NCBI GenBank assembly: GCA_021806045.1
Contig: JAJZDI010000014.1
Location: forward strand, 1 to 64,000
Reading direction: 5' to 3'
Source: Actinomycetes bacterium
GTDB lineage: Bacteria; Actinomycetota; Acidimicrobiia; Acidimicrobiales; RAAP-2
Length of the DNA stretch: 64,000 nucleotides
This document shows, piece by piece, positions 55,151-63,692 of this stretch (position 1 is the first letter of the stretch; each line of letters starts with the position of its first letter). Below the pieces are notes generated by a model that saw only the letters and a program-made list of their open reading frames with translations, was not told where the DNA came from and ran no database searches. A program made the translations under genes and the position numbers.

Positions 55151-56383
55151 TCAGCCGAGTGCCCTTCGCACGAGCGAGATGATCTCGTCGGCCTCGTCGT
55201 CGGTGATGGTCAGCGGCGGCAGGAACTGGGTCACCGACTGGTCGTAGAAGGCGAACACGGTGAACACTCCCACGTCGATCAGTGCCGCCGACCCCAGGAA
55301 CCCACCGAGCGGGTCGTCGAACGCGAGCCCCATGGTCATCCCCGCCCGACGCAACTCGAAGGGCGCGCCTCGCAGGCCTTCTTCGAACCGCTCGCCAAGA
55401 GCGTTCACCCGCTCGAGGAAGCCGGGCTCGGTCACGATGTCGAGCACGGTGGTCGCGACGACGCAGCCCAACTCGGCCCCGCCGAACGTCGAGTCGTGGG
55501 AGAACGGATGGTCATCGAGGAGGCGGTGGACGTCGCTCGTCATCAGCACCGCGGACATCGGGTACACCCCGCCGCTCAGGCCCTTCCCGGTGATCACCAT
55601 GTCGGGCTCGGCATCGTGTTGCTGGTAGTGCCAGATGGTGCCCGTGCGCCCCAGGCCCGTCTGGACCTCGTCGAGCACCAATAACGCCCCGCGCGAATGG
55701 GCGAGCTCCCCCACCGCTCGCAGGTAGCCGGCCGACGGCAGGGGGAAGCCGAGCGTCGCCGGGATCGACTCGAGGATCACGGCCGCCGTCTCGCCGTCGA
55801 TCGCCGCGTCGAGCGCAGCCAGGTCGTCGAACGGGACCTGCTCGAAGCCCGGGAGCCTGGATCCGAACAGCTCGTCGAAGTGGGGGTCCCCCGCGGAGCG
55901 GGCGTATCCGGTGGAGCCGTGGTAGGCGCCCTGGGCCGAGACGATCGTGGTCCTGCCGGTCACGCCCCGGGCCACCTTCAGCGCGACGTCCACCGCTTCG
56001 GCACCCGAGCTGCCGAAGACCGCATGAGGGAGGCGGCCGTCGGTGGTGTCCGCCAGCTGGCGCGCCAGGTGCGCACGCCAGCCGGAGATGAGGTGGTGGT
56101 TCCCCACGTCGACGTGGTCGAGCGCCTCCTTGGTCGCAGCGATGACGCGCTCGTTGCGGTGGCCCAGGTTGAAGACACCGCCGTTGCAGTGGCAGTTCCA
56201 GAACCAGCGGCCGTCGTAGGCATCGGCGAATCTGGCACCGGCACGCTCGCCCATCACCACGTCGAAGTCGATGGCCTGGAGCGCCGCCGTCTTGCCCGCG
56301 TCGACGTGGTCGGCGAACGCCTGGGACGCCTCCGCCCGGGTCCCGAACGGTTGCCGTCCCCCGTGAGGCTGCCGGCCGTCCAT
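55151..56383 (-). CDS. class III PLP-dependent aminotransferase
   Basis: A 410-residue enzyme. FGSSGAEAVDVALKVAR binds the cofactor phosphate, VLDEVQTGLGRTG contains D238, and ITGKGLSGGVYPMSAV has the Schiff-base K267. FWNCHCNGGVFNLGHRN is typical of ornithine/acetylornithine or beta-amino-acid-type members, and some relatives are phospho-lyases for phosphorylated amino alcohols. The gene is followed after 2 bp by the kinase-fold gene, which makes a kinase plus lyase or transaminase pair possible. The specific substrate is unknown. Confidence 0.9.
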   Translation of the reverse strand: MDGRQPHGGRQPFGTRAEASQAFADHVDAGKTAALQAIDFDVVMGERAGARFADAYDGRWFWNCHCNGGVFNLGHRNERVIAATKEALDHVDVGNHHLISGWRAHLARQLADTTDGRLPHAVFGSSGAEAVDVALKVARGVTGRTTIVSAQGAYHGSTGYARSAGDPHFDELFGSRLPGFEQVPFDDLAALDAAIDGETAAVILESIPATLGFPLPSAGYLRAVGELAHSRGALLVLDEVQTGLGRTGTIWHYQQHDAEPDMVITGKGLSGGVYPMSAVLMTSDVHRLLDDHPFSHDSTFGGAELGCVVATTVLDIVTEPGFLERVNALGERFEEGLRGAPFELRRAGMTMGLAFDDPLGGFLGSAALIDVGVFTVFAFYDQSVTQFLPPLTITDDEADEIISLVRRALG

Positions 56384-56510
56384 TCCGCACTCCGTTCTCC
56401 AGGCGCCCGGTGACGCGGCGCGTGGCCACCCTAGACCTGCTGGATTTCCGGAGCGAAGCCGGCCCGGCGACCGGGGGCATGCGGACGCAGGTCAGCCACT
56501 GGCTGCCGAT

Positions 56511-57041
56511 TCAGGGCGTCGACGCCATCGCACACGCGACGCACAGCAGCCCGCCGACGGGCAGCAGGAACGGCCCGATGGTGAGCATGCCGGCCAGGCT
56601 GAGCGCCACGGTGATCCCCGCGCACGTCCACGCCACCGGGCCGGCACCCGGGCGTGGCCCTCCTCGGCGGTGCCGCCGCCACATGAGGACAGCCCAGACG
56701 ACGAGGACCATGACCAGGGGCACGCTCGCCACGATGAGGGCATGGGGGCCGTTCTCACCCACCAGCGTGGTTCCAGGCAGGGTCCGGGTGAAGGCGACGC
56801 CGTTGGTGGACCCGACCTCGGTGACGGCGCCGGTCCGCACGGTCAGGGCGGCGACCACCAGCCCCGCGGCCCACAGGGCGGCCACGGCGAGGAGGATGCA
56901 CACCGATCGCGGCAGGCCCCGGCGGATACCCCATGCCGGTGCACCGTTCACTGGCGGCATGGGAGCTGGCGGCATGGGCAGGAGGGGCGGTGACCAGGGC
57001 ACGGGTAGCGGCGCGGGTGGCGGCGTGGGCGGTTCAGTCAT
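56511..57041 (-). CDS. small membrane protein with proline-rich N-terminus
   Basis: A 176-residue protein. Residues 1-35 are Pro/Met-rich (PPTPPPAPLPVPWSPPLLPM), then three membrane helices follow: SVCILLAVAALWAAGLVVAA, ALIVASVPLVMVLVVWAVLMW and a C-terminal pair ending in GPFLLPVGGLLCVACAMA. No known family. Its ATG overlaps the stop of the TetR gene (TGATG), so it is probably the target gene of that regulator, perhaps part of an efflux function. Confidence 0.75.
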   Translation of the reverse strand: MTEPPTPPPAPLPVPWSPPLLPMPPAPMPPVNGAPAWGIRRGLPRSVCILLAVAALWAAGLVVAALTVRTGAVTEVGSTNGVAFTRTLPGTTLVGENGPHALIVASVPLVMVLVVWAVLMWRRHRRGGPRPGAGPVAWTCAGITVALSLAGMLTIGPFLLPVGGLLCVACAMASTP

Positions 57042-57706
57042 CAGGACGCCCCTGCGGGGGAAGGACCTGCACCGCCCACCACGAGACCGGCCAGACGGGC
57101 CAGCCGGCCGAGCGCGCCGAGGAGGGCCTCCGTCCGGTCGGCTCCGGGGTCCAGCCGGCTGAGGAGCTCCATGCCGACGAACAACGCCACCACCGCGTAG
57201 GCCGCTTCGTCCGCCCCGAGCAGCGAATCGAGCACGGCTCCGGGGATGGCCCGCTCCACCGATGCCCGGGCCACGCCGAACCACGGCCGGATGCACGCCG
57301 CGACCTGGCGCGCCAGCTCCGGGTCCGAGCCGGCGCCGGCCAGCATCTCGGCGAGGACAGCCACGTTGCCGGACTCGAGGTCGGCTCGGTGGACCTCGCT
57401 GGCAGCGGCGACCAGGTCGTCCGGTCCGGCGATGGCGTCGAGGACGGGACCGAAGGCGGCCGCCCGACGCTCGGACACCGTCGCCAATGCCGCCACCAGC
57501 AGGTTCTGGACGGAGCCGAAGTGGTAGAAGACGAGCGCCTGGTTGCACCCCGCTGCGCCGGCCACCGCCCGGGCGGTGGCCCCGGCGAAGCCCTCCGTGC
57601 GCAGGACGGCGATGGCCCCGTCGATCAGGCGTTCCCGGGTCTCCGCCCCCCGATCCGCCGTCCGATCCGCCGTCCGATCCGATTGTTGAGCATCTGCTTT
57701 GAGCAT
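57041..57706 (-). CDS. TetR-family transcriptional regulator
   Basis: A 221-residue regulator. The helix-turn-helix contains ATARAVAGAAGCNQALVFYHFGSVQNLL. The first 20 residues include a short TADR repeat. The effector domain is helical. A perfect 7-bp inverted repeat lies across its own start codon, so autoregulation is likely. It is coupled by overlap with the small membrane protein gene. Upstream on the same strand lie two permease genes with their own regulator, so this is a separate unit. Confidence 0.9.
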   Translation of the reverse strand: MLKADAQQSDRTADRTADRGAETRERLIDGAIAVLRTEGFAGATARAVAGAAGCNQALVFYHFGSVQNLLVAALATVSERRAAAFGPVLDAIAGPDDLVAAASEVHRADLESGNVAVLAEMLAGAGSDPELARQVAACIRPWFGVARASVERAIPGAVLDSLLGADEAAYAVVALFVGMELLSRLDPGADRTEALLGALGRLARLAGLVVGGAGPSPAGAS

Positions 57707-57714
57707 GTGCTCAA
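57686..57714. promoter_or_regulatory. TetR operator candidate overlapping the start codon
   Basis: TTGAGCA-TG-TGCTCAA (57699-57714) is a perfect inverted repeat and includes the ATG of the TetR gene. An imperfect copy (TTGAGCA-TC-TGCTTTG, 57686-57701) overlaps it. Two operator halves over the start would block both transcription and translation initiation. Confidence 0.6.
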
Positions 57715-57763
57715 TACGTTAGCACCGACCTCGACCGCTGCTTGCCCTCGGGGGTCTGTGCTC

Positions 57764-58726
57764 CTACTCGCTGCTGCGACGCAGGAGGAAGGCGGCCAGC
57801 GCCACGAACGCGATCGCACCGGCGAGGAAGATCCCCGCCTCGCCCGCCTGCAGCAGCCAGTAGTGGCTGAGCGGCTGGAAGTTGACGACGAAGTGGAGGT
57901 GGGCGGGGTTGGAACAGTCGGAATGCACGGAGAACGACGACCGTGACCCGGACGGCGTGACCACCGGGCACCGGACACCGACGATGTCGGAGCCGGTGGC
58001 GGGCCGGAAGGAGCTGTACCAGCTGTGGCCCGGCAGCGGGGTCGTGCGTCCGGCCGGCACCCAGCCGTACCCGAGGATCCACCCGTGTTCCACCGCACTC
58101 CCCCCGGGGATCGACGACCAGATGGGCCCGAGGTCGCGGAGCGGAAAATGTGCCGATGTCAGGTGGACCACCGGCGCCAGGTGGGGGCGCACGACGTTGC
58201 GCACCACGATGCGGGCGGCGATGGCGGCGATGGCGGCAGAAGCGCCCGCCAGCCCCTCGTTGCGGATGACCGAGCCCGCCAGGACCCCCAGTCCCAGAGA
58301 GGCGAGGAAGTAGGCGACCGGCACGACGCCGGAGACGTCGAACGGGTTCGGGTCGATCCGCGGGCCATTTCCGGCAGCGGCCACCCACCAGGTGGCGATC
58401 GACGAGATGAGCGCCACGGCGACACTGCCGACGACGGCCACCGGCACCAGCGTGGCGAGCAGCCAGCGGGTCCGGGAGATGCCCTGGGTCCACGCCAGGC
58501 GGTTGGTGAAGCGCTCGCGCTCGCGGGCCGTCACGGTCACTCCGACGACGACGCCGGCGGCGACCGGGAGCGCGAACAGCAGGCCCCATGCCAGTGCCTG
58601 GACGTCGTGCACCGCCAATGACATCGGAGGCCTGCCGGTGGTCGTCATGGCGACGGCGGCGAGGACGGCCAACGTCCCGATGATCAGCAACTGCGTACGG
58701 TGCAACCGCCACGACACCCAGGTCAT
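57764..58726 (-). CDS. ABC-2-type permease, copy 1
   Basis: A 320-residue membrane protein, a close duplicate of the gene at 58819-59760. Residues 1-26 (from MTWVSWRLHRTQLLIIGTLA) are identical, and both have VTVTARERERFTNRLAWTQG, a conserved loop probably facing the ATPase. About five helices are followed by a large extracytoplasmic loop (roughly residues 180-280) with two conserved Cys (CPVV and SDC), then a last helix. It probably works with the ATPase upstream (59757-60785). The two copies are separated by 92 bp. Confidence 0.82.
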   Translation of the reverse strand: MTWVSWRLHRTQLLIIGTLAVLAAVAMTTTGRPPMSLAVHDVQALAWGLLFALPVAAGVVVGVTVTARERERFTNRLAWTQGISRTRWLLATLVPVAVVGSVAVALISSIATWWVAAAGNGPRIDPNPFDVSGVVPVAYFLASLGLGVLAGSVIRNEGLAGASAAIAAIAARIVVRNVVRPHLAPVVHLTSAHFPLRDLGPIWSSIPGGSAVEHGWILGYGWVPAGRTTPLPGHSWYSSFRPATGSDIVGVRCPVVTPSGSRSSFSVHSDCSNPAHLHFVVNFQPLSHYWLLQAGEAGIFLAGAIAFVALAAFLLRRSSE

Positions 58727-58818
58727 GCTCGTTCTCCTTCGTCCACGATCACCGGGTCTTCGTCCGCGATCACCAGGTCACGACAGCTGGACCCGCCACG
58801 TCCCGCCATCACCGGCTC

Positions 58819-59760
58819 CTACTCGCTGCTCCGGCGCAGGAGGAACACGGCCAACCCGATCGCCGCTGCCGCTGCCGCGACGAAGATCCCCGCCTCCCCC
58901 GCCTGCAGCAGCCAGTAGTGGCTGGGCGGCTGGTAGTTGACGACGAAGTGGAGGCGGGCGGGATCGGCGCAGTCGGAATACACCGAATTCCGGAATCCGG
59001 ACCCGGTGACCACGGGGCACCGGTAGCCGTTGAACGCCGAAAGAGAGCTGAACCAGGGGTGCCCAGGCAGCGGGGTCGTACGCCCCACCGGCACCCACCC
59101 CTGGTTGAGGAGCCACCCCAGTGCCGGCTCACCCCCGCCGGGGACCGTCGACCAGGTGGACCCCGGGCCGTTGAGCACCGGCGCCAGGTGGACCATCGGC
59201 GCCAGGTGGGGGCGCACGACCGTGCGCACCACGATGCGTGCCGCGACCGCGCCGATCCCTGCAACCCAGCCGGCGAAGCTCTCAGACCGGAACACGGCCC
59301 CGGCGAGAACGCCCAACGCCATGGAACCGAGGAAGTAGCCGACCGGCACGACACCGGAGACGTCGAACAGGTTCGGGTAGATCCGTGGGGCTTGTCCGAT
59401 AGCGGCCACCCACCAGGAGGCGACCGACGAGATGAGCGCCATGGCGACACTGCCGGCGACGGCCACCGGCACCAGCGTGGCGAGCAGCCAGCGGGTCCGC
59501 GAGATGCCCTGGGTCCACGCCAGGCGGTTGGTGAAGCGCTCACGCTCGCGGGCCGTCACGGTCACACCGACGACGACGCCGGAGGCGACCGGGAGCGCGA
59601 AGAGCAGGCCCCACACCAGCGCCTGCGCGTCGTGCACCGCCAACGACGACGTCGACGTCGACCGGACGCCGGTCATCGCCATGGCGACGGCGGCGAGGAC
59701 GGCCAACGTCCCGATGATCAGCAACTGCGTACGGTGCAACCGCCACGACACCCAGGTCAT
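58819..59760 (-). CDS. ABC-2-type permease, copy 2
   Basis: A 313-residue paralogue of the next gene, with the same order of helices, the loop VTVTARERERFTNRLAWTQG and the extracytoplasmic Cys pair. The first 80 bp of the two genes are almost identical at DNA level, while the loop region has drifted. The start overlaps the ATPase stop (ATGA). With the other copy it could form a heterodimeric pore; YtrA-controlled ABC transporters with two permeases are known in Gram-positive bacteria. The substrate is unknown, possibly a cell-wall-active compound. Confidence 0.84.
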   Translation of the reverse strand: MTWVSWRLHRTQLLIIGTLAVLAAVAMAMTGVRSTSTSSLAVHDAQALVWGLLFALPVASGVVVGVTVTARERERFTNRLAWTQGISRTRWLLATLVPVAVAGSVAMALISSVASWWVAAIGQAPRIYPNLFDVSGVVPVGYFLGSMALGVLAGAVFRSESFAGWVAGIGAVAARIVVRTVVRPHLAPMVHLAPVLNGPGSTWSTVPGGGEPALGWLLNQGWVPVGRTTPLPGHPWFSSLSAFNGYRCPVVTGSGFRNSVYSDCADPARLHFVVNYQPPSHYWLLQAGEAGIFVAAAAAAIGLAVFLLRRSSE

Positions 59761-60785
59761 GCCCGTTCTCCCTCGTCCGCGATCACCAGGTCACGCTGGC
59801 CGGCCCCGTCGACGCCGTCAGCCCCTCCGGCGCCGACCCCGCCGTCGTCGGCAGGCGTGGTAGCGCTGGCGTGCCGCCTGGTCAGGTGGGCGACGACGAT
59901 CTCGTCCAGGCTGGGCCGGAGCACCTCGACGTCGGGTCCCTCGCCGGACCCTCCCCCGAGCCCGCCGATGGGCGGTTCGTGCGACCGCACCATCCACCGG
60001 ACCTGCCGGGCACCCCGCTCCTCCGTGACGACGTCTCCGGGTGGTGATGGCGCATCGCGGCCGGCCACCACCAGGTGGTGACCGGCCCGGACGTCGTCCA
60101 TCGGCTCGGACAGCACCGCCTGGCCGTCGCGCAGGATGATCAGATAGTCACACACCGGGTCGAGGTCGGAGATCACGTGCGACGACAGCACGACGGTCGT
60201 CCCCATCTCGGACACTTCGGCCAGCAGGGCACGCATCAGCATGGTGCGGGCGACCGGATCGAGCGATGCCAACGGCTCATCGAGCAGCATCAGTCGGGGC
60301 CGGGTGGCCAGGCAGAGGGTCACCGCCACCTTGGCCTGCTGGCCGACCGACAACCGGCCGACCCGGGCCCGCAGGGGGACCTCGAGCTGGCTGAGTAGGC
60401 GCACGGCCATGGCCTGGTCCCACACATCGTTCATCGCCGCCGCCATCCGCAGGTGCTCGTCCACCCGCAACCGGCGGTAGAGGGGGCGCACCTGGTCGAC
60501 GTAGCCGACGTGGGTGGCCACGGTCCGCCCGGAGACGATCGGCTCCCCCAGCACGTCGATGTCGCCGGACGTGGGCCGGGTGAGCCCGGCCGCGATGCGC
60601 AGGAAGGTCGACTTGCCCGCGCCGTTCGGCCCGACCAGCGCAGCCAGGCGGCCCTCCGGCACGCTGAAGGAGCAGTCGACGAGGGCGTCGCCGCGCCAGT
60701 AGTGCTTCGTCAGCCCACGGCACTCGACGGCTGGGGCGCCGCCATCCGGCGCGCCCCGGGTTCCGGGGAGTTGCCCGTCCGTCAT
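59757..60785 (-). CDS. ABC transporter ATP-binding protein
   Basis: A 342-residue ATPase. ALVGPNGAGKSTFLRIAAGL is Walker A, RLSVGQQAKVAVTL the signature (with Val replacing the middle Gly), LMLLDEPLASLDP Walker B, and SSHVI the H-loop. The last 110 residues form an extension typical of drug or antibiotic-type ATPases, ending in a Gly/Ala/Asp-rich tail. Both ends overlap neighbours by ATGA, so regulator, ATPase and first permease are one message. It drives the duplicated permeases. Confidence 0.93.
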   Translation of the reverse strand: MTDGQLPGTRGAPDGGAPAVECRGLTKHYWRGDALVDCSFSVPEGRLAALVGPNGAGKSTFLRIAAGLTRPTSGDIDVLGEPIVSGRTVATHVGYVDQVRPLYRRLRVDEHLRMAAAMNDVWDQAMAVRLLSQLEVPLRARVGRLSVGQQAKVAVTLCLATRPRLMLLDEPLASLDPVARTMLMRALLAEVSEMGTTVVLSSHVISDLDPVCDYLIILRDGQAVLSEPMDDVRAGHHLVVAGRDAPSPPGDVVTEERGARQVRWMVRSHEPPIGGLGGGSGEGPDVEVLRPSLDEIVVAHLTRRHASATTPADDGGVGAGGADGVDGAGQRDLVIADEGERA

Positions 60786-61375
60786 CGCCGGGCCCTCCTT
60801 CCCCCGGCAGCCTTCGCCGCCCCGGCAGCCTCCGCAGCCCCGGCAGCCTCCGCAGCCGCGTTCCCTGCCCTGTCCGGTTCCACCGTTCCCTCCTCCACTC
60901 GAACTGCGCTCGTCACCCGACCGTCGCCTTCCACTCGACCCGTGCCCTCCACCCGACCTACGCCGTTCCCGTCGCCGTCGTCGAACCTGTCCGTCGCCGC
61001 CGCCAGCAGCGCGTCGATGTCCGCCCGCTCGAGGCCGGCGGCCCGGGCCCGTCCGATCCACGCCACCGCCTCACCCAACAACCGCTCCCGAGCGCCGTCG
61101 TCGGCCGTCGGCACCACCCGGTCGGCGACGAAGGTCCCGGACCCGTGGCGCCCTTCCACCAAACCCAGGTGCTCGAGCTCCCGGTAGGCGCGATGGACGG
61201 TGTTGGGATTGATGGTCACCTGCTCGACCACCTCCCGCACCGAGGGGAGGCGGTCGCCGGGGGCCAGGTGGCCGAGCCGGATGGCCCGGTCGACCTGGTC
61301 GACGAGCTGGCGGTAGGCGGGCACGCCGGAGGCGGGATCCAGCCTGAACAGCAGGAGCGGCTCGCCACCAACCAT
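60782..61375 (-). CDS. GntR-family regulator, YtrA type
   Basis: A 197-residue regulator. The winged helix includes LPSVREVVEQVTINPNTVHRAYRELEHLGLVEGRHGSGTFV, the classic GntR pattern with the YtrA spacing. A short helical tail is followed by low-complexity repeats (GRVEG, AAGAAE). YtrA regulators usually repress an ABC operon that starts with their own gene. The gene heads this operon, and an inverted repeat with AGTGTA/TACACT half-sites lies just before the start. Confidence 0.92.
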   Translation of the reverse strand: MVGGEPLLLFRLDPASGVPAYRQLVDQVDRAIRLGHLAPGDRLPSVREVVEQVTINPNTVHRAYRELEHLGLVEGRHGSGTFVADRVVPTADDGARERLLGEAVAWIGRARAAGLERADIDALLAAATDRFDDGDGNGVGRVEGTGRVEGDGRVTSAVRVEEGTVEPDRAGNAAAEAAGAAEAAGAAKAAGGRRARR

Positions 61376-61378
61376 ACG

Positions 61379-61402
61379 AGTGTACTAATACACTAATACA
61401 CT
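61379..61402. promoter_or_regulatory. YtrA-type operator candidate
   Basis: AGTGTA-CTAA-TACACT (61379-61394) is an inverted repeat with 4-bp spacer, and a third half-site TACACT follows at 61397-61402. It begins 4 bp before the GntR start codon, in AT-rich sequence unlike its surroundings. Autorepression is the natural reading. Confidence 0.65.
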
Positions 61403-61420
61403 TTCGTCAAGCCCCCGCCC

Positions 61421-62065
61421 TCAGGCGAAGGTGTGGAGCTTGTGCAGGATGCTGTAGCCGAAGATGCGGCCGAGGGCGACCCCGACCGTCTCCTTGGCGA
61501 AGTACGGCACGGTCGACCACCCCCGGATGGGCGAGGTCTGCGTCGGCGTGGGCGACGGCGTGAGGCCGACGTCGGTGGCGATGGCCATGGAGCGGTCCTC
61601 GTGGAACGGGTCGGTGACGATGAGGACGTCCTTCTGGCCGGCCGGCACCAGCGCCGCCGCCGCATCGGCCAGGTTGGCCCACGAGTCCCGCCCGCCCACC
61701 TCGGTGATGTCGGTGGCCGGGATGCCGTCGGCCTCGAGATAGCGCGCCGAGGTGCCGGCTTCCGTATAGACGTCACCGGGCATCTTGGAGCCGGTGACCA
61801 CGATGTGGCTGGCGAATCCGGCGCGCCAGAGGAGCAGCGCCTCGTCCAGGCGGGCGGCCAGGTCGGGGGACGGGCGGCCGTTGTACTCGGCCGACCCCAT
61901 GACCACGATGGCCTGGGCCTGGTGGGGGTCATTCTGCCGCGACGTCAGCCACACCTGGACCGCGGTCACGGCCAGGTAGACGACGACGGCCAGTAGGAGG
62001 AGCAGGACGATGCGGACCAGCCGGCGCAGGAGGCTGACGCCCGTGAGGAAACCGAGGAGCCCCAC
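61421..62065 (-). CDS. YdcF/SanA-like membrane protein (DUF218)
   Basis: A 214-residue protein. One N-terminal helix (residues 15-37) anchors a DUF218 domain: AIVVMGSAEYNGRPSPDLAARLDEALLLW, VVTGSKMPGD, GGRDSWANLADAA and VIVTDPFHEDRSMAIA-type segments. Family members are linked to cell-envelope barrier functions, with no settled reaction. It is three bases downstream of the glutamyl-tRNA synthetase gene and probably co-transcribed with it. Confidence 0.87.
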   Translation of the reverse strand: MGLLGFLTGVSLLRRLVRIVLLLLLAVVVYLAVTAVQVWLTSRQNDPHQAQAIVVMGSAEYNGRPSPDLAARLDEALLLWRAGFASHIVVTGSKMPGDVYTEAGTSARYLEADGIPATDITEVGGRDSWANLADAAAALVPAGQKDVLIVTDPFHEDRSMAIATDVGLTPSPTPTQTSPIRGWSTVPYFAKETVGVALGRIFGYSILHKLHTFA

Positions 62066-62068
62066 CGG

Positions 62069-63685
62069 TCAGCCAGCCGGTGGGCCCGCCGGTGCCGACC
62101 GTGCCAGACGATCCAGCGCCGCATCCAGCCGTGCCAGCACCCGGTCCCTCCCCAGGACGGCCATCGACTCGAACAGCGGCGGTCCCACCCGCCGTCCGGT
62201 CAACGCCACCCGGATCGGGCCCTGGGTCTTGGCCAGCTTGCGGCCGACCGACTCGGCGAGCTCCTGGGTGACCCGGTGGAGGGTCTCGGCGTCGAAGGCA
62301 CTGCCGCTGCCGCCACCCGCACCGCCGCCCTCGAGCGCACCGAACGCGGCCCGGGCTGCCTCCAGGATCTGGGCCGCGCCCTCGTCCCCTTCCACCACCT
62401 TCGCCCAGTCACCCGGGTCAACCGGCGGCTCGTCGAGGAACAAGAAGTCGACCATGGCCGGCACCTCGCCGAGGGTAGCCACCCGCTCCTGGACGAGGGG
62501 CGCCATGCGGGCGAAGGCGGCGTCGTCGAAGGAGCCGGCCGGCCACGGCGCTGCACCGGCCGCCGGCGTCCCAGTCCCGCCCCCGTGCGCACCGCCGCCC
62601 GTCCACGGCCGGCACCGCTCGATGAATTCGTCCACCGGCAGGGCCCGGATGTACTCGCCGTTGATGTGGGTCAGCTTGGCCACGTCGAAGAAGGCCGGGG
62701 CGTGATTGACGTCCTCCAGCCGGAACCACTCGATCAGCTCGCCGGCCGTGAAGAGCTCCCGGCCGTCGTGCGGGCTCCACCCGAGCAGGGCCAGGTAGTT
62801 CACGAACGCCTCCGGCAGGTACCCCTTGTCGCGGTAGTCCTCGACGGCGACGGGATCGCGGCGCTTGGAGAGCTTCTTGCGCTGCTCGTTCACGAGCAGC
62901 GGAAGGTGGGCGAACACCGGCAGCCCCGGGTACCCCCCTCCCGCCTCGGGCTCCCAGCCGGCCGCGCCCAGCGCCTGCCACACCAGGATCCCCCGTGGCG
63001 TGGTGGGGAGCAGGTCCTCCCCCCGGATGACGTGGGTGATGGCCATGTCCACGTCGTCGACCACGTTGGCCAGCACGAACAGCGGGGCGCCGGAGGACTT
63101 CACCACCACGAAGTCGTCCATGGCCTCGTGGGGGAAGACGACGTCGCCCCGGATGACGTCGGCCACCGTCGTCGTCCCCTCGGGCGGCATGGCGAAGCGC
63201 AGTGCCCGGCCGGCGCCGTCCGGGCCCACCCGCTCGAGGCCCCGGTCCCGGCAGTGGCCGTCGTAGCCGGGGGTGGCGATGCCGGCCGCCTTGTTGCGGG
63301 CGTCGATCTCGTCGCGGGTGCAGTCGCACGCGTAGAGGTTGCCGGCCGACCACAGCAGGTCGATGGCCTCGGCATAGCGGGCACTGCGGGCCGACTGGCG
63401 GTAGGGACCCTCGTCGGCGTCCATCCCCAGCCAGTGGAGGGCGGAGACGATGCCCTCGGCCCACTCCTCCCGGTTGCGCTCGGCGTCGGTGTCCTCGATG
63501 CGGAGGATGAACGTGCCGCCCGACTGGCGCGCCACCAGCCAGTTGTAGAGGGCGGCGCGGGCGCTGCCCACGTGGAAGTAGCCCGTCGGCGACGGTGCGA
63601 AGCGGACCCGGGGCGCGCTCGCTGCCCCGCCACCCGCCGCTCCTACGCCGCCCGCCGGCGCGTTCGTCTGGGACTCCCCGGCCAC
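62069..63685 (-). CDS. gltX: glutamyl-tRNA synthetase
   Basis: A 538-residue class I synthetase. RVRFAPSPTGYFHVGSARAALYNWLVARQ carries the HIGH motif (HVGS), LRIEDTDAERN follows, and KKLSKRRDP is the KMSKS equivalent. The anticodon-binding half is interrupted by a Gly/Ala-rich insertion (around residue 370) and another near residue 455. It charges tRNA-Glu, and perhaps tRNA-Gln if an amidotransferase pathway is present. The GTG start at 63685 is seven bases past the ferredoxin stop; the exact start is uncertain because the first 25 residues are low-complexity. Confidence 0.94.
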   Translation of the reverse strand: MAGESQTNAPAGGVGAAGGGAASAPRVRFAPSPTGYFHVGSARAALYNWLVARQSGGTFILRIEDTDAERNREEWAEGIVSALHWLGMDADEGPYRQSARSARYAEAIDLLWSAGNLYACDCTRDEIDARNKAAGIATPGYDGHCRDRGLERVGPDGAGRALRFAMPPEGTTTVADVIRGDVVFPHEAMDDFVVVKSSGAPLFVLANVVDDVDMAITHVIRGEDLLPTTPRGILVWQALGAAGWEPEAGGGYPGLPVFAHLPLLVNEQRKKLSKRRDPVAVEDYRDKGYLPEAFVNYLALLGWSPHDGRELFTAGELIEWFRLEDVNHAPAFFDVAKLTHINGEYIRALPVDEFIERCRPWTGGGAHGGGTGTPAAGAAPWPAGSFDDAAFARMAPLVQERVATLGEVPAMVDFLFLDEPPVDPGDWAKVVEGDEGAAQILEAARAAFGALEGGGAGGGSGSAFDAETLHRVTQELAESVGRKLAKTQGPIRVALTGRRVGPPLFESMAVLGRDRVLARLDAALDRLARSAPAGPPAG

Positions 63686-63692
63686 GCCGGGG

